From positions 18,742,603 to 18,806,602 of the forward strand of contig OX457027.1 in the NCBI GenBank assembly GCA_949752745.1: a DNA stretch of 64,000 nt, given 5' to 3'. The position numbers and the translations under genes were made by a program. The notes beneath the pieces were generated by a model, which saw only the letters and a program-made list of their open reading frames with translations, was not told the DNA's origin and searched no databases. The stretch is from Protula sp. h YS-2021 (taxonomy: Eukaryota > Annelida > Polychaeta > Sabellida > Serpulidae). How positions within the stretch are numbered: position 1 is the first letter of the stretch; the number at the start of each line of letters is the position of its first letter. Positions 21,495 through 33,931 of the stretch are shown here, one piece after another.

Positions 21495-23669
21495 TATAAG
21501 CCAAATCACATTTTGGGCGTTCCCAATAAAATGCGCAAAATTCTGAGTTTCGAATAAAAACAATCGGGTAAAAAATGAAAGAAATGACAGAGATTTCGCC
21601 TTTATGTCACATTTTTCTTGCACCAGAGATCAGTCGAATTTTTGTTCTTGGGACATTTTGTACCTTTGCCACTTTGTACCTTCGCGAAAGACGTTTTGTA
21701 CCTTTTTTGGGACACTTTGTACCTTCTCGAAAGACGTTTTGTACCTTTTCTGCCACTTTGTACCTTACCACTTTATTCCTTTTTAAGTCATTTTGCACCC
21801 TCTGAAAGATGAGAAAAATTACAACAAAGATTAAGTTTACATGTTTTATTGTCAATTTGCACGGTTCTTTACAATACTTTTTTTTTTTTTTTTTGCTGTC
21901 GCGTAATGTGTAACCAGCAAAATAACTTGAGTGCGGAAAAATTAATGTTCAGGCAGGGCATAAACTTTTTAGCTCGGGGTCCTGTAGAAGCCTAGTCTCG
22001 AAAACCAGGGGTCCCGTGGCAATGTCGTGGGGTCCCGAAACAGACACTCCCCCCCCCCCCCCCAGACAGAAAGTACAGGGGTCCCAAGCCAAGTTTCAGG
22101 GATCCCGGGACCCCGTTAACTTTATGCCCTGTCAGGCTTGTTTATCCGCTTTTGAAGGTTTAGCGAAATTTAAAACATACAGTATTTTACATCGTAAGAC
22201 CTCTCCTTTCTTTGCTTTTAAAAATTCGTCTTGTAATATGCCCGCTCCACATCGTCTGTGTTGGAAATACTCATATTCAACGCACTTTACTATCTGTTGA
22301 CGCGATCGAATGCCCTCTTTGTACGACAGGCATATTATCAATAAACATTTTTGAAGCCTTGCGAATTTCAAAATATATTCTGATGCATTTTACAAAGTTA
22401 TGTTAAAACTAAATTATTTTCCAAAATTATCCAAAATGAAAAGTTGAGCCGATAATTTAATCTACATTAACTTCGAATTATCCGGTGCGATGTAATCAGT
22501 TCAGTTCGTATTCTATCCAAAACGTGCAGCACTGGTTAGCAGTTTAACAGGTGATTTAACTAGCAAAGAATCGCAGCTGTATATATACTGATTTTAGAAA
22601 ACTTGTGCTGAAAGTCCAGTCAATTACAGCGATTTTGCAGAGTAACCCCTGAGTAGATTCACTCAGTCTAGTTGAGTAACTCCGGAGAAAATCTGCTCGA
22701 AATGATTGCATTTAATGTACTCCCAGAGCTGTTCAATTCTGTCCCATTCACTGAGTAACTCTATAACATAAACTCAAGTAATGCAATTAACACTGGTAAG
22801 AAATGTTACTCGGGATAATTGCAGTCACGGTAAAGCCACTTTACGGAATGGCTTCCAAAACTATCCTACAAGTTATTGCAATTAATAAACATGTTTTCAG
22901 TCAAATGAAGGAAAGGCAGAGCAGGCGATATTTATTTATTTATTTTTTTTTTTGTTTTAACTGAGTATTGCACGTATAAAAAAGGTATAAAACGGTAAGG
23001 TACAAAGTGTCCCAAAATTTGAGGTACAGAGTGTCCAAAAAGGTACAAAATGACGGAGGTACAAAGTGACAAAGGTACAAAATATCCCAACCCCGAATTT
23101 TTTAACAACCCCTATGCTATTTTTAAAAAAATGTATTAAAGGTTTTAACAAATAGTTTGAAGTTTCTACGGTATAAGCCAATTCGCACTTCGGATTTTTC
23201 CGGTGGAGGTTTTGGTTCGACTGAAAATGTTGGGGGATAAATTATAAAGAAATGATAAGGGAAAAACATCAAAATTCTAATTTTCTTTCAACGTGCACAC
23301 TTTCAAATTTATAAAGCCATCATATGATCTTTTAAAAACTATTTTACATATTATTCAGTCCCTTTAATAACCAACATGTGAATATGTTTCTGGCAAAATG
23401 GAATTTTGTTGATTTTTGCCGTTTTTCCCCTATCATTTCTTTATATCCTTATCCCACCTGAATTCAGCCGAAACGCAAAAACTTTTCGGCAAAAGTCAAA
23501 AGTGCGAATTGGCTTATTTCTTTTATGTTCCAAGTATAAACTGTTCTTGCGATATTTCGTCTATATTTTTCAATTATTTCTTTCAGTTTTTTACCCGGTT
23601 CCCTCGCAGTCGAAATTCAAAATTCTTGCGCATTTTATTCGAAACACCCAAAGTGTGATTTGGCTTATA
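21495..23669. mobile_element. Long inverted-repeat element containing a nested related one, copy 1
   Basis: TATAAGCCAAATCACATTTT at 21495 is matched in inverted form by AAGTGTGATTTGGCTTATA ending at 23669. The arms remain similar for about 90 bp (TGCGCAAAATTCT against AGAATTxTGCGCA; CGGGTAAAAAA against TTTTTTACCCG). Inside, CACTTTGTACCTT repeats (21650-21780) face GGTACAAAGTG repeats (22995-23080) in inverted orientation. A second element at 23173-23517 has ends ATAAGCCAATTCGCACTT / AAGTGCGAATTGGCTTAT. No transposase is seen; these are MITE-like or foldback elements. Confidence 0.7.
21950..22136. mobile_element. Small terminal-inverted-repeat element (about 187 bp), copy 1
   Basis: CAGGCAGGGCATAAACT at the left is matched inverted by TTTATGCCCTGTCAGG at the right, followed inward by GGGGTCCTG / GGGACCCC. 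The middle repeats GGGGTCCC and contains a C-run that varies in length among the three units (for example shorter at about 37028-37035). It is non-coding. Confidence 0.65.
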
Positions 23670-24160
23670 CTTGCACGAGTACTCGTACACGGATGAGTGA
23701 TATTTCACTGTTTCACCATGAAAGTCAATAAATTCTTTTCTTACTTTCAATTTCAGTTCATCCAAAAAATCAATTCTTCGTATTGTGAAACTCTACTTGA
23801 CTACCGGTTGGTGCGTTTACTGTCCCAAAGAATAACGTGCAAACCTTTGGCGAACTTCTTCTTATGTAACTGGCGCACTGGCTATTTGCAGATGTGGGGT
23901 GCAGTTCGCTAATCACTGGCAACTCCTACCTGCGTGGCAACTTATTTACCGTAGACTTTCTGTATAACTTCCTGTGTTTTGTCTCTTTTCAGAATTTCGT
24001 TGGATATAACCATTTGAAGACTGGTAAGAACACAACACAGTTTTTTCTAAATGTCATCTGCTTTTATTTTAACTACATTTTATATTTAACCTAGCGCGTT
24101 TTGGCCGGGCGGGCCTTTTTTAAAGGTGGCGTATGCCAAAATGCTAAAGCATTAATAAAT

Positions 24161-24187
24161 AAGAATAGTTAGAATTTAACTATTCTT
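24161..24187. repeat. Perfect 27-nt palindrome
   Basis: AAGAATAGTTA and TAACTATTCTT flank the five bases GAATT, an 11-bp perfect stem. It is identical at 31625-31651 and 39119-39145. It could be a cruciform-forming site or a miniature element; no function is evident. Confidence 0.8.
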
Positions 24188-26009
24188 ATCTCTACTAAAT
24201 TATTTGATGTTTATTCATTGCACGCTCACAGTGTAATACAATAATTTGTCTTTTATATTTTATTTGAAGCTGCTTATCGATGCCGTTTTCTTTCTGTAAG
24301 CAGGATTTTGGGAGGCTTGCTATTTTCGGTCTTTTGTGCAGGGTGAGCCAATGTTGCCTCAGGAATTTTGTCGGTTTTTACGATTTTCGTTGTTACAGGT
24401 TATGTGTTTTTTTATTTGATTCGAACCGAGCGATCCGTTCTTCGTGTGATTATGCCTTTATCAGACGGGAGCGGGGTTGGTTTCTATTCCTAGATTTTGC
24501 CGTTTTCTGAATGCTACGATGAACCATGAAAAAATTAACAAACCAAGATCACCACTAATTCACCTCTGGACCGGCTTAAAATTAATTTGAAATCATTATC
24601 TCATCTCTTCCCGCATCCTTTTACACACTTTAAAATATCTCATGCTTCAGAATCTTAACTTCACAACAAAATTCCGATAGTCCTATGTTTTCAAATACGC
24701 TTAGTGAAATAATTTAATTTTGGTCCAATTCCACCTCACTGAACGTGTTTCACAAACAAACGGTTGTACAAATTCTTCAAATTTATGTCCTAAATGAATT
24801 CGCGGGGAGGGGTAAATTTACAATTAGCATTGCAATTCATCGAACAGATTCATGGAAATCAAGATCTATTTGTTTTTACGAAATATAATGAAAGAATTTT
24901 ATATTGATATGTATATTATTTTTAACAAAAAAAATTTGAGCTTGCAATAAACATTTCCCATTAAAGACTTATTTGCATGGTTTTGAATCATAGAACAGTT
25001 CGAATTGGTAGCGCTTGAAGCTTAAAGCTAATAAAATGGTTATCCCTTGTTACCTAAATAACATTATATAAGGAACGTCCCTAAATGCATTAAATTTATA
25101 CTGATCGAGACCGAGCTGTCATTTCCTTTAAGCTAACTTGATCTCCCCAAATACTAATATCTCAGTAGTTATTTACAGGTCCAAATATCAGGGCTTTTGG
25201 AAAGAGATCTGATGGTTGACACATGAACAAGGCTGAAAGGTGCACAACACACCTAACGTACGGTTGTTTGACTGACAGTCGTGATTTACCCTTGTGGGAT
25301 CCAGTCAAGTGTTTTTGATTCCACATCACTATCGTTTTTGTAGGATCAATCCAACTTACCGTGTTATTCGAATTAATTCCCAGGAATACTGTCTAATTGA
25401 TCATTAAAAGATTGATCAATGACTGTGTTGCTAGGCCCCATTCCAATAGTCTGAAGTTAGTTAAAGGCCCAACGAGGACTATAAAAGCAGCCCTTAGCTC
25501 CTCCCATTTTCATTATGATTCTGGAGCTCAACGAGGCAACATCACTTTCTCGCTTACTTTTTTAGCGTTTTTACCAAACGTTTTGACAGATTTTGTTAAA
25601 ATAAAATGGTCGATGAGTTAACAATTATTTTCTAACCATACTAAAAGTATTTTTACAACTGTTTGAAAAGAGTTTACACCAAAATTTAACTTTAAATCAT
25701 ATCACAATTTAAAAAACTGCCCAACCTCATTGTAAATTCCACGTGTTTTACGCGACCTAATTGTTGCTTGATTGGCGCTGTCAAAACATTGACCCATTGA
25801 TGCTCATTGAACAGCATGTTATAGGGAGCCATTCCAAGCAAAACCGATTTCACACATTTTTCCTTTCAACTCCTTTGTGTAAGCTGGACTCACGGTGTGG
25901 ATACAAATCTGCTGCATAAAACTACACCATGTAAACGACTTGTTCACAGCTGCTACAATGAGCTACAAAGCGCATTCCTGTAGGTTATACGAGAGAAAGG
26001 CTGACCAAC

Positions 26010-26168
26010 CTCGATTTTTGGTTTCTTAGTCGGCGAGACGATCTCCCCTCCGTCACAGGATTTTCGTTTTGTTGCAGACGACATAGTCCTCCCCAGCAGC
26101 AAGCAACCTCGACAGTAGTGAAGTAAGACTCTAGATGGCAGCACCAGTAGTTTGTGTGACGTTACCAT
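26010..26168 (-). pseudogene. Extra copy of photolyase exon 1 (unit 2)
   Basis: The 53-codon exon is intact from ATG at 26168 to the GAG|GTTGGT donor. Relative to the proximal exon it changes Asn-Met-Trp to Thr-Met-Ser around residue 28, and Asn to Ile two residues before the end (KPKIE). The KRK and PTKKPK basic clusters are kept. The nearby stronger GTAAGC is altered to GTCAGC. It could serve as an alternative first exon spliced past the proximal copy, or be an unused duplicate. Confidence 0.75.
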
Positions 26169-26465
26169 TTACTGATTTAAGGTAGGAATAACCGAATGTT
26201 ATTTTCGGAAGCTTAGAAATACATCTGCAATTTTCGAAAATTTTAACGTGAAGTATTCTCCCTTGTGGGGAATGTAGAGTTGATTTTTTAAAATAATGGG
26301 GCCAAAAGTTATCGCGTTCCAGGTGGGCTTTTACGGAAATTGCCGAAAGGATTTTTTAAACCTTTTTTTTCTTTTTTGCAGCCTGGAAGACATTGTGGTA
26401 ATCGAATGAACTAGATGCTCGAGAAGCATGAATCCGCCGGGTTCGCGCAAATTGTATACCTGATT

Positions 26466-27217
26466 ATGAAGTTTTGTCATTTTGACAATTTTAGTCGGAT
26501 CCGGTCGAATCCTGGTCACTGCACTGCGGGATGCTTAGGAGCAGCCATGGGTAAAATGTAAAATCAATCCACCCACTAATGCGGGCTGTAGGCGCGTGAG
26601 ACTGATGTGTGTTATGCTAAGTCCTTATTCAGTTTCTGCAATTTTTTAAAGTTTTGCCATTTTGGCAATTTTGCTCGGATCCGGTCGAATCCTGGTCACT
26701 GCACTGCAGGATGCTTAGGAGCAGCCATGGGTAAAATCTTAAATCAATCCACTCACTAATGCGGCCTGTAGGCGCGTGAGACCGATATGTGTTATGCTCA
26801 TTCCTAATTCATTTCTTCCATTTTTTTAAAGTTTTGTCATTTTGACAATTTTGCTCGGATCCGGTCGAATCCTGGTCACTGCACTGCGGGATGCTTAGGA
26901 GCAGCCATGGGTAAAATCTTAAATCAATCCACCCACTAATGCGGGCTGTAGGCGCGTGAGACTGATGTGTGTTATGCAAAGTCCTTATTCAGTTTCTGCA
27001 ATTTTTTAAAGTTTTGCCATTTTGGCAATTTTGCTCCGATCCCGTCAAATCCTGGTCACTGCACTGCGGGATGCTTAGGAGCACACCTGGGTAAAATCTG
27101 AAATCAATCCACCCACTAATGCGGGCTGTAGGCGCGTGAGACTGAAATTGCACAGACGGACGGACGGACAGACAGACGGACAGAATGAAAACTATATCCG
27201 TCCGGTTCCCGGCGGAT
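26466..27217 (+). mobile_element. 180-bp tandem-unit element, copy 2
   Basis: Same four-unit structure, tract and hairpin as in unit 1. One unit reads CACTGCACTGCAGGATG instead of CGGGATG. Confidence 0.85.
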
Positions 27218-27513
27218 AAAAAGTGACCAGTGCAGGTGCGCACCAGCGAACACTGATATCGTATGCAGTTACAAGCAAAATCCTGCAAACATATTCGTCC
27301 CGTTCTATCAAGAGCAAGATTCTGCCATTCCGTCACCAAAGGCCAGATTAGTGCATGCTGCTTTTTTTTCTTTTGGGCAAATACTGCATTCTACCGCAAG
27401 GTGGAAAGAAAATTTTGTTGACTTCAAAACGTTTTGTCATCCAAAAGGGAACAGACCGAACCCCCCCCCCCGGTCGAACCCCCCCCCCCCGACTAAAACC
27501 CCCCGGCGGCGCT

Positions 27514-28512
27514 GATAACAATAATTATTTCACTGACACTGTGGTCCATCGAATTATGGAAAACTATATCCCATCCAAATTATCAAAATCTAAGCAGTTA
27601 TATCCTTGGATTACAGCTTAAGTAAAACGATCACACCGAAAACGCGATAAACCATATGTCGTGGCCGCAAAATCGAAGAATCCCAAGGAACGGCGAAAAT
27701 TTCAACACCTCAAACAAAAAGCGAAATGTGAACTGCAGAAAAGTCATCGAAATTATGTAAATGAATTGATAGGGGATTCTCTCAAAGAAAACCAAAAACC
27801 ATTATGTTCTTATATTGAATCATTGCGTAAAGAGTATATTGGTAAACCAGCACTGAAAAATTCTCCAGGGATGTCGGCAACATCGAACAAAAACAAAGCT
27901 AATGCTCTAGTACATCAATTTTCATCCGTCTTTACTAAGGTGAATTTGGACACTGTTCCCAAATTGCCGCGGCTCTACCCAGATATGTCCCATATTACGT
28001 TTGGTCTGGAACGAATCAGGAGATTATTAAATGGTATCAATCCAAGTAAAAGTGGTGGACCTGACGACTTACCAGCAAAAGTGTTAAAAGAGATCGCGGA
28101 GGACAGAGCTGGCAAGTTTTGGACACGATGGTAAAAACCCCTGGTAAAAACCACGATAGACCAGATTGAAAGTGTTCAAAGACATGCGGCCCGCTATGTT
28201 CTGGGTATTTACATTTATGGCCCCGAATAGAAACTGACCGGGAAAATTTCTCAGATCCTAAAATGGTCAACGCTACAACACCGCCGTGCTCTCCACGACC
28301 TGGCCCTCTTCTATAAAATTCGCAGTGGTCTTTATGGCTTATATCTTCAACTTTTATCCATCCCTCTCCGCATCACCTACAGGCATCACACTCCGAAGCG
28401 TAACGCTACCATTTCTACCCGCGAACGATATGAATTTGGAACCAGCTCTCTGTGGACCTTCGATGAGCTCCATCTCTGCAGTTGTTCAAATCTCAAACTG
28501 AAATGTGGATAG
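27514..28512 (+). pseudogene. Internally deleted non-LTR retrotransposon polymerase, copy 2
   Basis: Same palm deletion and stops as copy 1. It keeps Asp-Asp in the SGGPDDLPAKVL motif, the form expected for LINE polymerases, where copies 1 and 3 have Tyr-Asp. Confidence 0.85.
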
Positions 28513-28994
28513 CATCCTTACAGTGGTCCCGGGTGCGAAACACACGGTTTCTGATCTAAGTGCGTAAATTGTTTTTAGCCTGATTTTAACCTGCACTGCA
28601 CCGGTTGATACAGCCTATTCAGACATATTACCTGAAGACTGAAGATCGCAAAATAAAGCATATTTAAGTCGAAAGAGTTGCCAAATTTGCAGCTGGTTTA
28701 ATTAGTGGAGGCGGAATTTAATATTTTGTTGTCACCAATTATGATCTATTGTCACCAGTTTTTCTCCTCTCCCTCTAGCTCCAAGAAGCGATCTGCTACT
28801 GAGGTTCGGCGGAGTGCTTCAAATCCTCGCTATATAACTATATGCAAGTCAAGTACGCTCGCTTTGAGGCACCTCTTTGGCGATATTGCAGTATATTAAG
28901 ATAGATACCAAGATTTATGAAGTGTTATGGAGTGCCCTGAAGGAAAATATACCAAGTATAAATAATGAACAGCTTACTTGGAGCTACTCTCCCC

Positions 28995-31133
28995 TATAAG
29001 CCAAATCACATTTTGGGCGTTCCCAATAAAATGCGCAAAATTCTGAGTTTCGAATAAAAACAATCGGGTAAAAAATGAAAGAAATGACAGAGATTTCGCC
29101 TTTATGTCACATTTTTCTTGCACCAGAGATCAGTCGAATTTTTGTTCTTGGACATTTTGTACCTTTGCCACTTTGTACCTTGCCATTTTGTACCTTCGCG
29201 AAAGACGTTTTGTACCTTTTCTGCCACTTTGTACCTTACCACTTTATTCCTTTTTAAGTCATTTTGCACCTTCTGAAAGATGAGAAAAATTACAACAAAG
29301 ATTAAGTTTACATGTTTTATTGTCAATTTGCACGGTTCTTTACAATACTTTTTTTTTTGCTGTCGCGTAATGTGTAACCAGCAAAATAACTTGAGTGCGG
29401 AAAAATTAATGTTCAGGCAGGGCATAAACTTTTTAGCTCGGGGTCCTGTAGAAGCCTAGTCTCGAAAACCAGGGGTCCCGTGGCAATGTCGTGGGGTCCC
29501 GAAACAGACACTCCCCCCCCCCCCCCCAGACAGAAAGTACAGGGGTCCCAAGCCAAGTTTCAGGGATCCCGGGACCCCGTTAACTTTATGCCCTGTCAGG
29601 CTTGTTTATCCGCTTTTGAAGGTTTAGCGAAATTTAAAACATACAGTATTTTACATCGTAAGACCTCTCCTTTCTTTGCTTTTAAAAATTCGTCTTGTAA
29701 TATGCCCGCTCCACATCGTCTGTGTTGGAAATACTCATATTCAACGCACTTTACTATCTGTTGACGCGATCGAATGCCCTCTTTGTACGACAGGCATATT
29801 ATCAATAAACATTTTTGAAGCCTTGCGAATTTCAAAATATATTCTGATGCATTTTACAAAGTTATGTTAAAACTAAATTATTTTCCAAAATTATCCAAAA
29901 TGAAAAGTTGAGCCGATAATTTAATCTACATTAACTTCGAATTATCCGGTGCGATGTAATCAGTTCAGTTCGTATTCTATCCAAAACGTGCAGCACTGGT
30001 TAGCAGTTTAACAGGTGATTTAACTAGCAAAGAATCGCAGCTGTATATATACTGATTTTAGAAAACTTGTGCTGAAAGTCCAGCCAATTACAGCGATTTT
30101 GCAGAGTAACCCCTGAGTAGATTCACTCAGTCTAGTTGAGTAACTCCGGAGAAAATCTGCTCGAAATGATTGCATTTAATGTACTCCCAGAGCTGTTCAA
30201 TTCTGTCCCATTCACTGAGTAACTCTATAACATAAACTCAAGTAATGCAATTAACACTGGTAAGAAATGTTACTCGGGATAATTGCAATCACGGTAAAGC
30301 CACTTTACGGAATGGCTTCCAAAACTATCCTACAAGTTATTGCAATTAATAAACATGTTTTCAGTCAAATGAAGGAAAGGCAGAGCAGGCGATATTTATT
30401 TATTTATTTATTTATTTTTTTTAACTGAGTATTGCACGTATAAAAAAGGTATAAAACGGTAAGGTACAAAGTGTCCCAAAATTTGAGGTACAAAGTGTCC
30501 AAAAAGGTACAAAATGACGGAGGTACAAAGTGACAAAGGTACAAAATATCCCAACCCCGAATTTTTTAACAACCCCTATGCTATTTTTAAAAAAATGTAT
30601 TAAAGGTTTTAACAAATAGTTTGAAGTTTCTACGGTATAAGCCAATTCGCACTTCGGATTTTTCCGGTGGAGGTTTTGGTTCGACTGAAAATGTTGGGGG
30701 ATAAATTATAAAGAAATGATAAGGGAAAAACATCAAAATTCTAATTTTCTTTCAACGTGCACACTTTCAAATTTATAAAGCCATCATATGATCTTTTAAA
30801 AACTATTTTACATATTATTCAGTCCCTTTAATAACCAACATGTGAATATGTTTCTGGCAAAATGGAATTTTGTTGATTTTTGCCGTTTTTCCCCTATCAT
30901 TTCTTTATATCCTTATCCCACCTGAATTCAGCCGAAACGCAAAAACTTTTCGGCAAAAGTCAAAAGTGCGAATTGGCTTATTTCTTTTATGTTCCAAGTA
31001 TAAACTGTTTTTGCGATATTTCGTCTATATTTTTCAATTATTTCTCTCAGTTTTTTACCCGGTTCCCTCGCAGTCGAAATTCAAAATTCTTGCGCATTTT
31101 ATTCGAAACACCCAAAGTGTGATTTGGCTTATA
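28995..31133. mobile_element. Nested inverted-repeat elements, copy 2
   Basis: Outer ends at 28995 and 31133, nested element at 30637-30981, and the small GGGCATAAA-ended element at 29414-29600. The GTACCTT repeat tract on the left arm has lost one block relative to units 1 and 3. Confidence 0.7.
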
Positions 31134-33472
31134 CTTGCACGAGTACTCGTACACGGATGAGTGATATTTCACTGTTTCACCATGAAAGTCAATAAATTCT
31201 TTTCTTACTTTCAATTTCAGTTCATCCAAAAAATCAATTCTTCGTATTGTGAAACTCTACTTGACTACCGGTTGGTGCGTTTACTGTCCCAAAGAATAAC
31301 GTGCAAACATTTGGCGAACTTCTTCTTATGTAACTGGCGCACTGGCTATTTGCAGATGTGGGGTGCAGTTCGCTAATCACTGGCAACTCCTACCTGCGTG
31401 GCAACTTATTTACCGTAGACTTTCTGTATAACTTCCTGTGTTTTGTCTCTTTTCAGAATTTCGTTGGATATAACCATTTGAAGACTGGTAAGAACACAAC
31501 ACAGTTTTTTCTAAATGTCATCTGCTTTTATTTTAACTACATTTTATATTTAACCTAGCGCGTTTTGGCCGGGCGGGCCTTTTTTAAAGGTGGCGTATGC
31601 CAAAATGCTAAAGCATTAATAAATAAGAATAGTTAGAATTTAACTATTCTTATCTCTACTAAATTATTTGATGTTTATTCATTACATGCTCACAGTGTAA
31701 TACAATAATTTGTCTTTTATATTTTATTTGAAGCTGCTTATCGATGCCGTTTTCTTTCTGTAAGCAGGAGTTTGGGAGGCTTGCTATTTTCGGTCTTTTG
31801 TGCAGGGTGAGCCAATGTTGCCTCAGGAATTTTGTCGGTTTTTACGATTTTCGTTGTTACAGGTTATGTGTTTTTTTATTTGATTCGAACCGAGCGATCC
31901 GTTCTTCGTGTGATTATGCCTTTATCAGACGGGAGCGGGGTTGGTTTCTATTCCTAGATTTTGCCGTTTTCTGAATGCTACGATGAACCATGAAAAAATT
32001 AACAAACCAAGATCACCACTAATTCACCTCTGGACCGGCTTAAAATTAATTTGAAATCATTATCTCATCTCTTCCCGCATCCTTTTACACACTTTAAAAT
32101 ATCTCATGCTTCAGAATCTTAACTTCACAACAAAATTCCGATAGCCCTATGTTTTCAAATACGCTTAGTGAAATAATTTAATTTTGGTCCAATTCCACCT
32201 CACTGAACGTGTTTCACAAACAAACGGTTGTACAAATTCTTCAAATTTATGTCCTAAATGAATTCGCGGGGAGGGGTAAATTTACAATTAGCATTGCAAT
32301 TCATGGAACAGATTCATGGAAATCAAGATCTATTTGTTTTTACGAAATATAATGAAAGAATTTTATATTGATATGTATATTATTTTTAACAAAAAAATTT
32401 GAGCTTGCAATAAACATTTCCCATTAAAGACTTATTTGCATGGTTTTGAATCATAGAACAGTTCGAATTGGTAGCGCTGGAAGCTTAAAGCTAATAAAAT
32501 GGGTATCCCTTGTTACCTAAATAACATTATATAAGGAACGTCCCTAAATGCATTAAATTTATACTGATCGAGACCGAGCTGTCATTTCCTTTAAGCTAAC
32601 TTGATCTCCCCAAATACTAATATCTCAGTAGTTATTTACAGGTCCAAATATCAGGGCTTTTGGAAAGAGATCTGATGGTTGACACATGAACAAGGCTGAA
32701 AGGTGCACAACACACCTAACGTACGGTTGTTTGACTGACAGTCGTGATTTACCCTTGTGGGATCCAGTCAAGTGTTTTTGATTCCACATCACTATCGTTT
32801 TTGTAGGATCAATCCAACTTACCGTGTTATTCGAATTAATTCCCAGGAATACTGTCTAATTGATCATTAAAAGATTGATCAATGACTGTGTTGCTAGGCC
32901 CCATTCCAATAGTCTGAAGTTAGTTAAAGGCCCAACGAGGACTATAAAAGCAGCCCTTAGCTCCTCCCATTTTCATTATGATTCTGGAGCTCAACGAGGC
33001 AACATCACTTTCTCGCTTACTTTTTTAGCGTTTTTACCAAACGTTTTGACAGATTTTGTTAAAATAAAATGGTCGATGAGTTAACAATTATTTTCTAACC
33101 ATACTAAAAGTATTTTTACAACTGTTTGAAAAGAGTTTACACCAAAATTTAACTTTAAATCATATCACAATTTAAAAAACTGCCCAACCTCATTGTAAAT
33201 TCCACGTGTTTTACGCGACCTAATTGTTGCTTGATTGGCGCTGTCAAAACATTGACCCATTGATGCTCATTGAACAGCATGTTATAGGGAGCCATTCCAA
33301 GCAAAACCGATTTCACACATTTTTCCTTTCAACTCCTTTGTGTAAGCTGGACTCACGGTGTGGATACAAATCTGCTGCATAAAACTACACCATGTAAACG
33401 ACTTGTTCACAGCTGCTACAATGAGCTACAAAGCGCATTCCTGTAGGTTATACGAGAGAAAGGCTGACCAAC

Positions 33473-33631
33473 CTCGATTTTTGGTTTCTTAGTCGGCGAG
33501 ACGATCTCCCCTCCGTCACAGGATTTTCGTTTTGTTGCAGACGACATAGTCCTCCCCAGCAGCAAGCAACCTCGACAGTAGTGAAGTAAGACTCTAGATG
33601 GCAGCACCAGTAGTTTGTGTGACGTTACCAT
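33473..33631 (-). pseudogene. Extra copy of photolyase exon 1 (unit 3)
   Basis: Intact 53-codon exon, identical in translation to the unit 2 copy (TMSSATKR and KPKIE). It has the same GTTGGT donor and the same loss of the downstream GTAAGC. It lies about 15 kb upstream of the proximal exon 1, so use would need a primary transcript reading through two other cassettes. Confidence 0.75.
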
Positions 33632-33931
33632 TTACTGATTTAAGGTAGGAATAACCGAATGTTATTTTCGGAAGCTTAGAAATACATCTGCAATTTTCGA
33701 AAATTTTAACGTGAAGTATTCTCCCTTGTGGAGAATGTAGAGTTGATTTTTTAAAATAATGGGGCCAAAAGTTATCGCGTTCCAGGTGGGCTTTTACGGA
33801 AATTGCCGAAATGATTTTTTTAGACCTTTTTTTTTCTTTTTTGCAGCCTGGAAGACATTGTGGTAATCGAATGAACTAGATGCTCGAGAAGCATGAATCC
33901 GCCGGGTTCGCGCAAATTGTATACCTGATTA

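Larger units (their letters stand above)
18410..25917. repeat. Tandem segmental duplication, unit 1 (about 7508 bp)
   Basis: First of three head-to-tail units. The left edge is at AAAACTACACCATG in photolyase intron 1, 88 bp beyond the GTTGGT donor. Contents: photolyase exon 1 (minus strand), upstream DNA, the 180-bp-unit element, a deleted LINE, nested inverted-repeat elements, a 27-nt palindrome and about 1.8 kb without recognised features that includes a TATAAAAG motif at about 25480. The next unit begins directly after CTGCAT at 25917. Confidence 0.95.
25918..33380. repeat. Tandem segmental duplication, unit 2 (about 7463 bp)
   Basis: Collinear with unit 1 throughout, differing by scattered substitutions and by lengths of homopolymers and GTACCTT repeats (about 29150-29270 is shorter than in units 1 and 3). 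It has private changes such as GGPDDLP instead of GGPYDLP in the LINE remnant. Confidence 0.95.

Noticed and set aside
21607..21855. Frames over the GTACCTT repeats (both strands, all three units)
   Set aside because: Short low-complexity repeats within inverted-repeat elements, differing in length between units without preserving frame.
25397..25621. 74-codon plus-strand frame after a TATAAAAG motif, repeated in each unit
   Set aside because: No recognisable domain, and in unit 3 the frame ends early at a changed codon (about 40565), so purifying selection is not evident.
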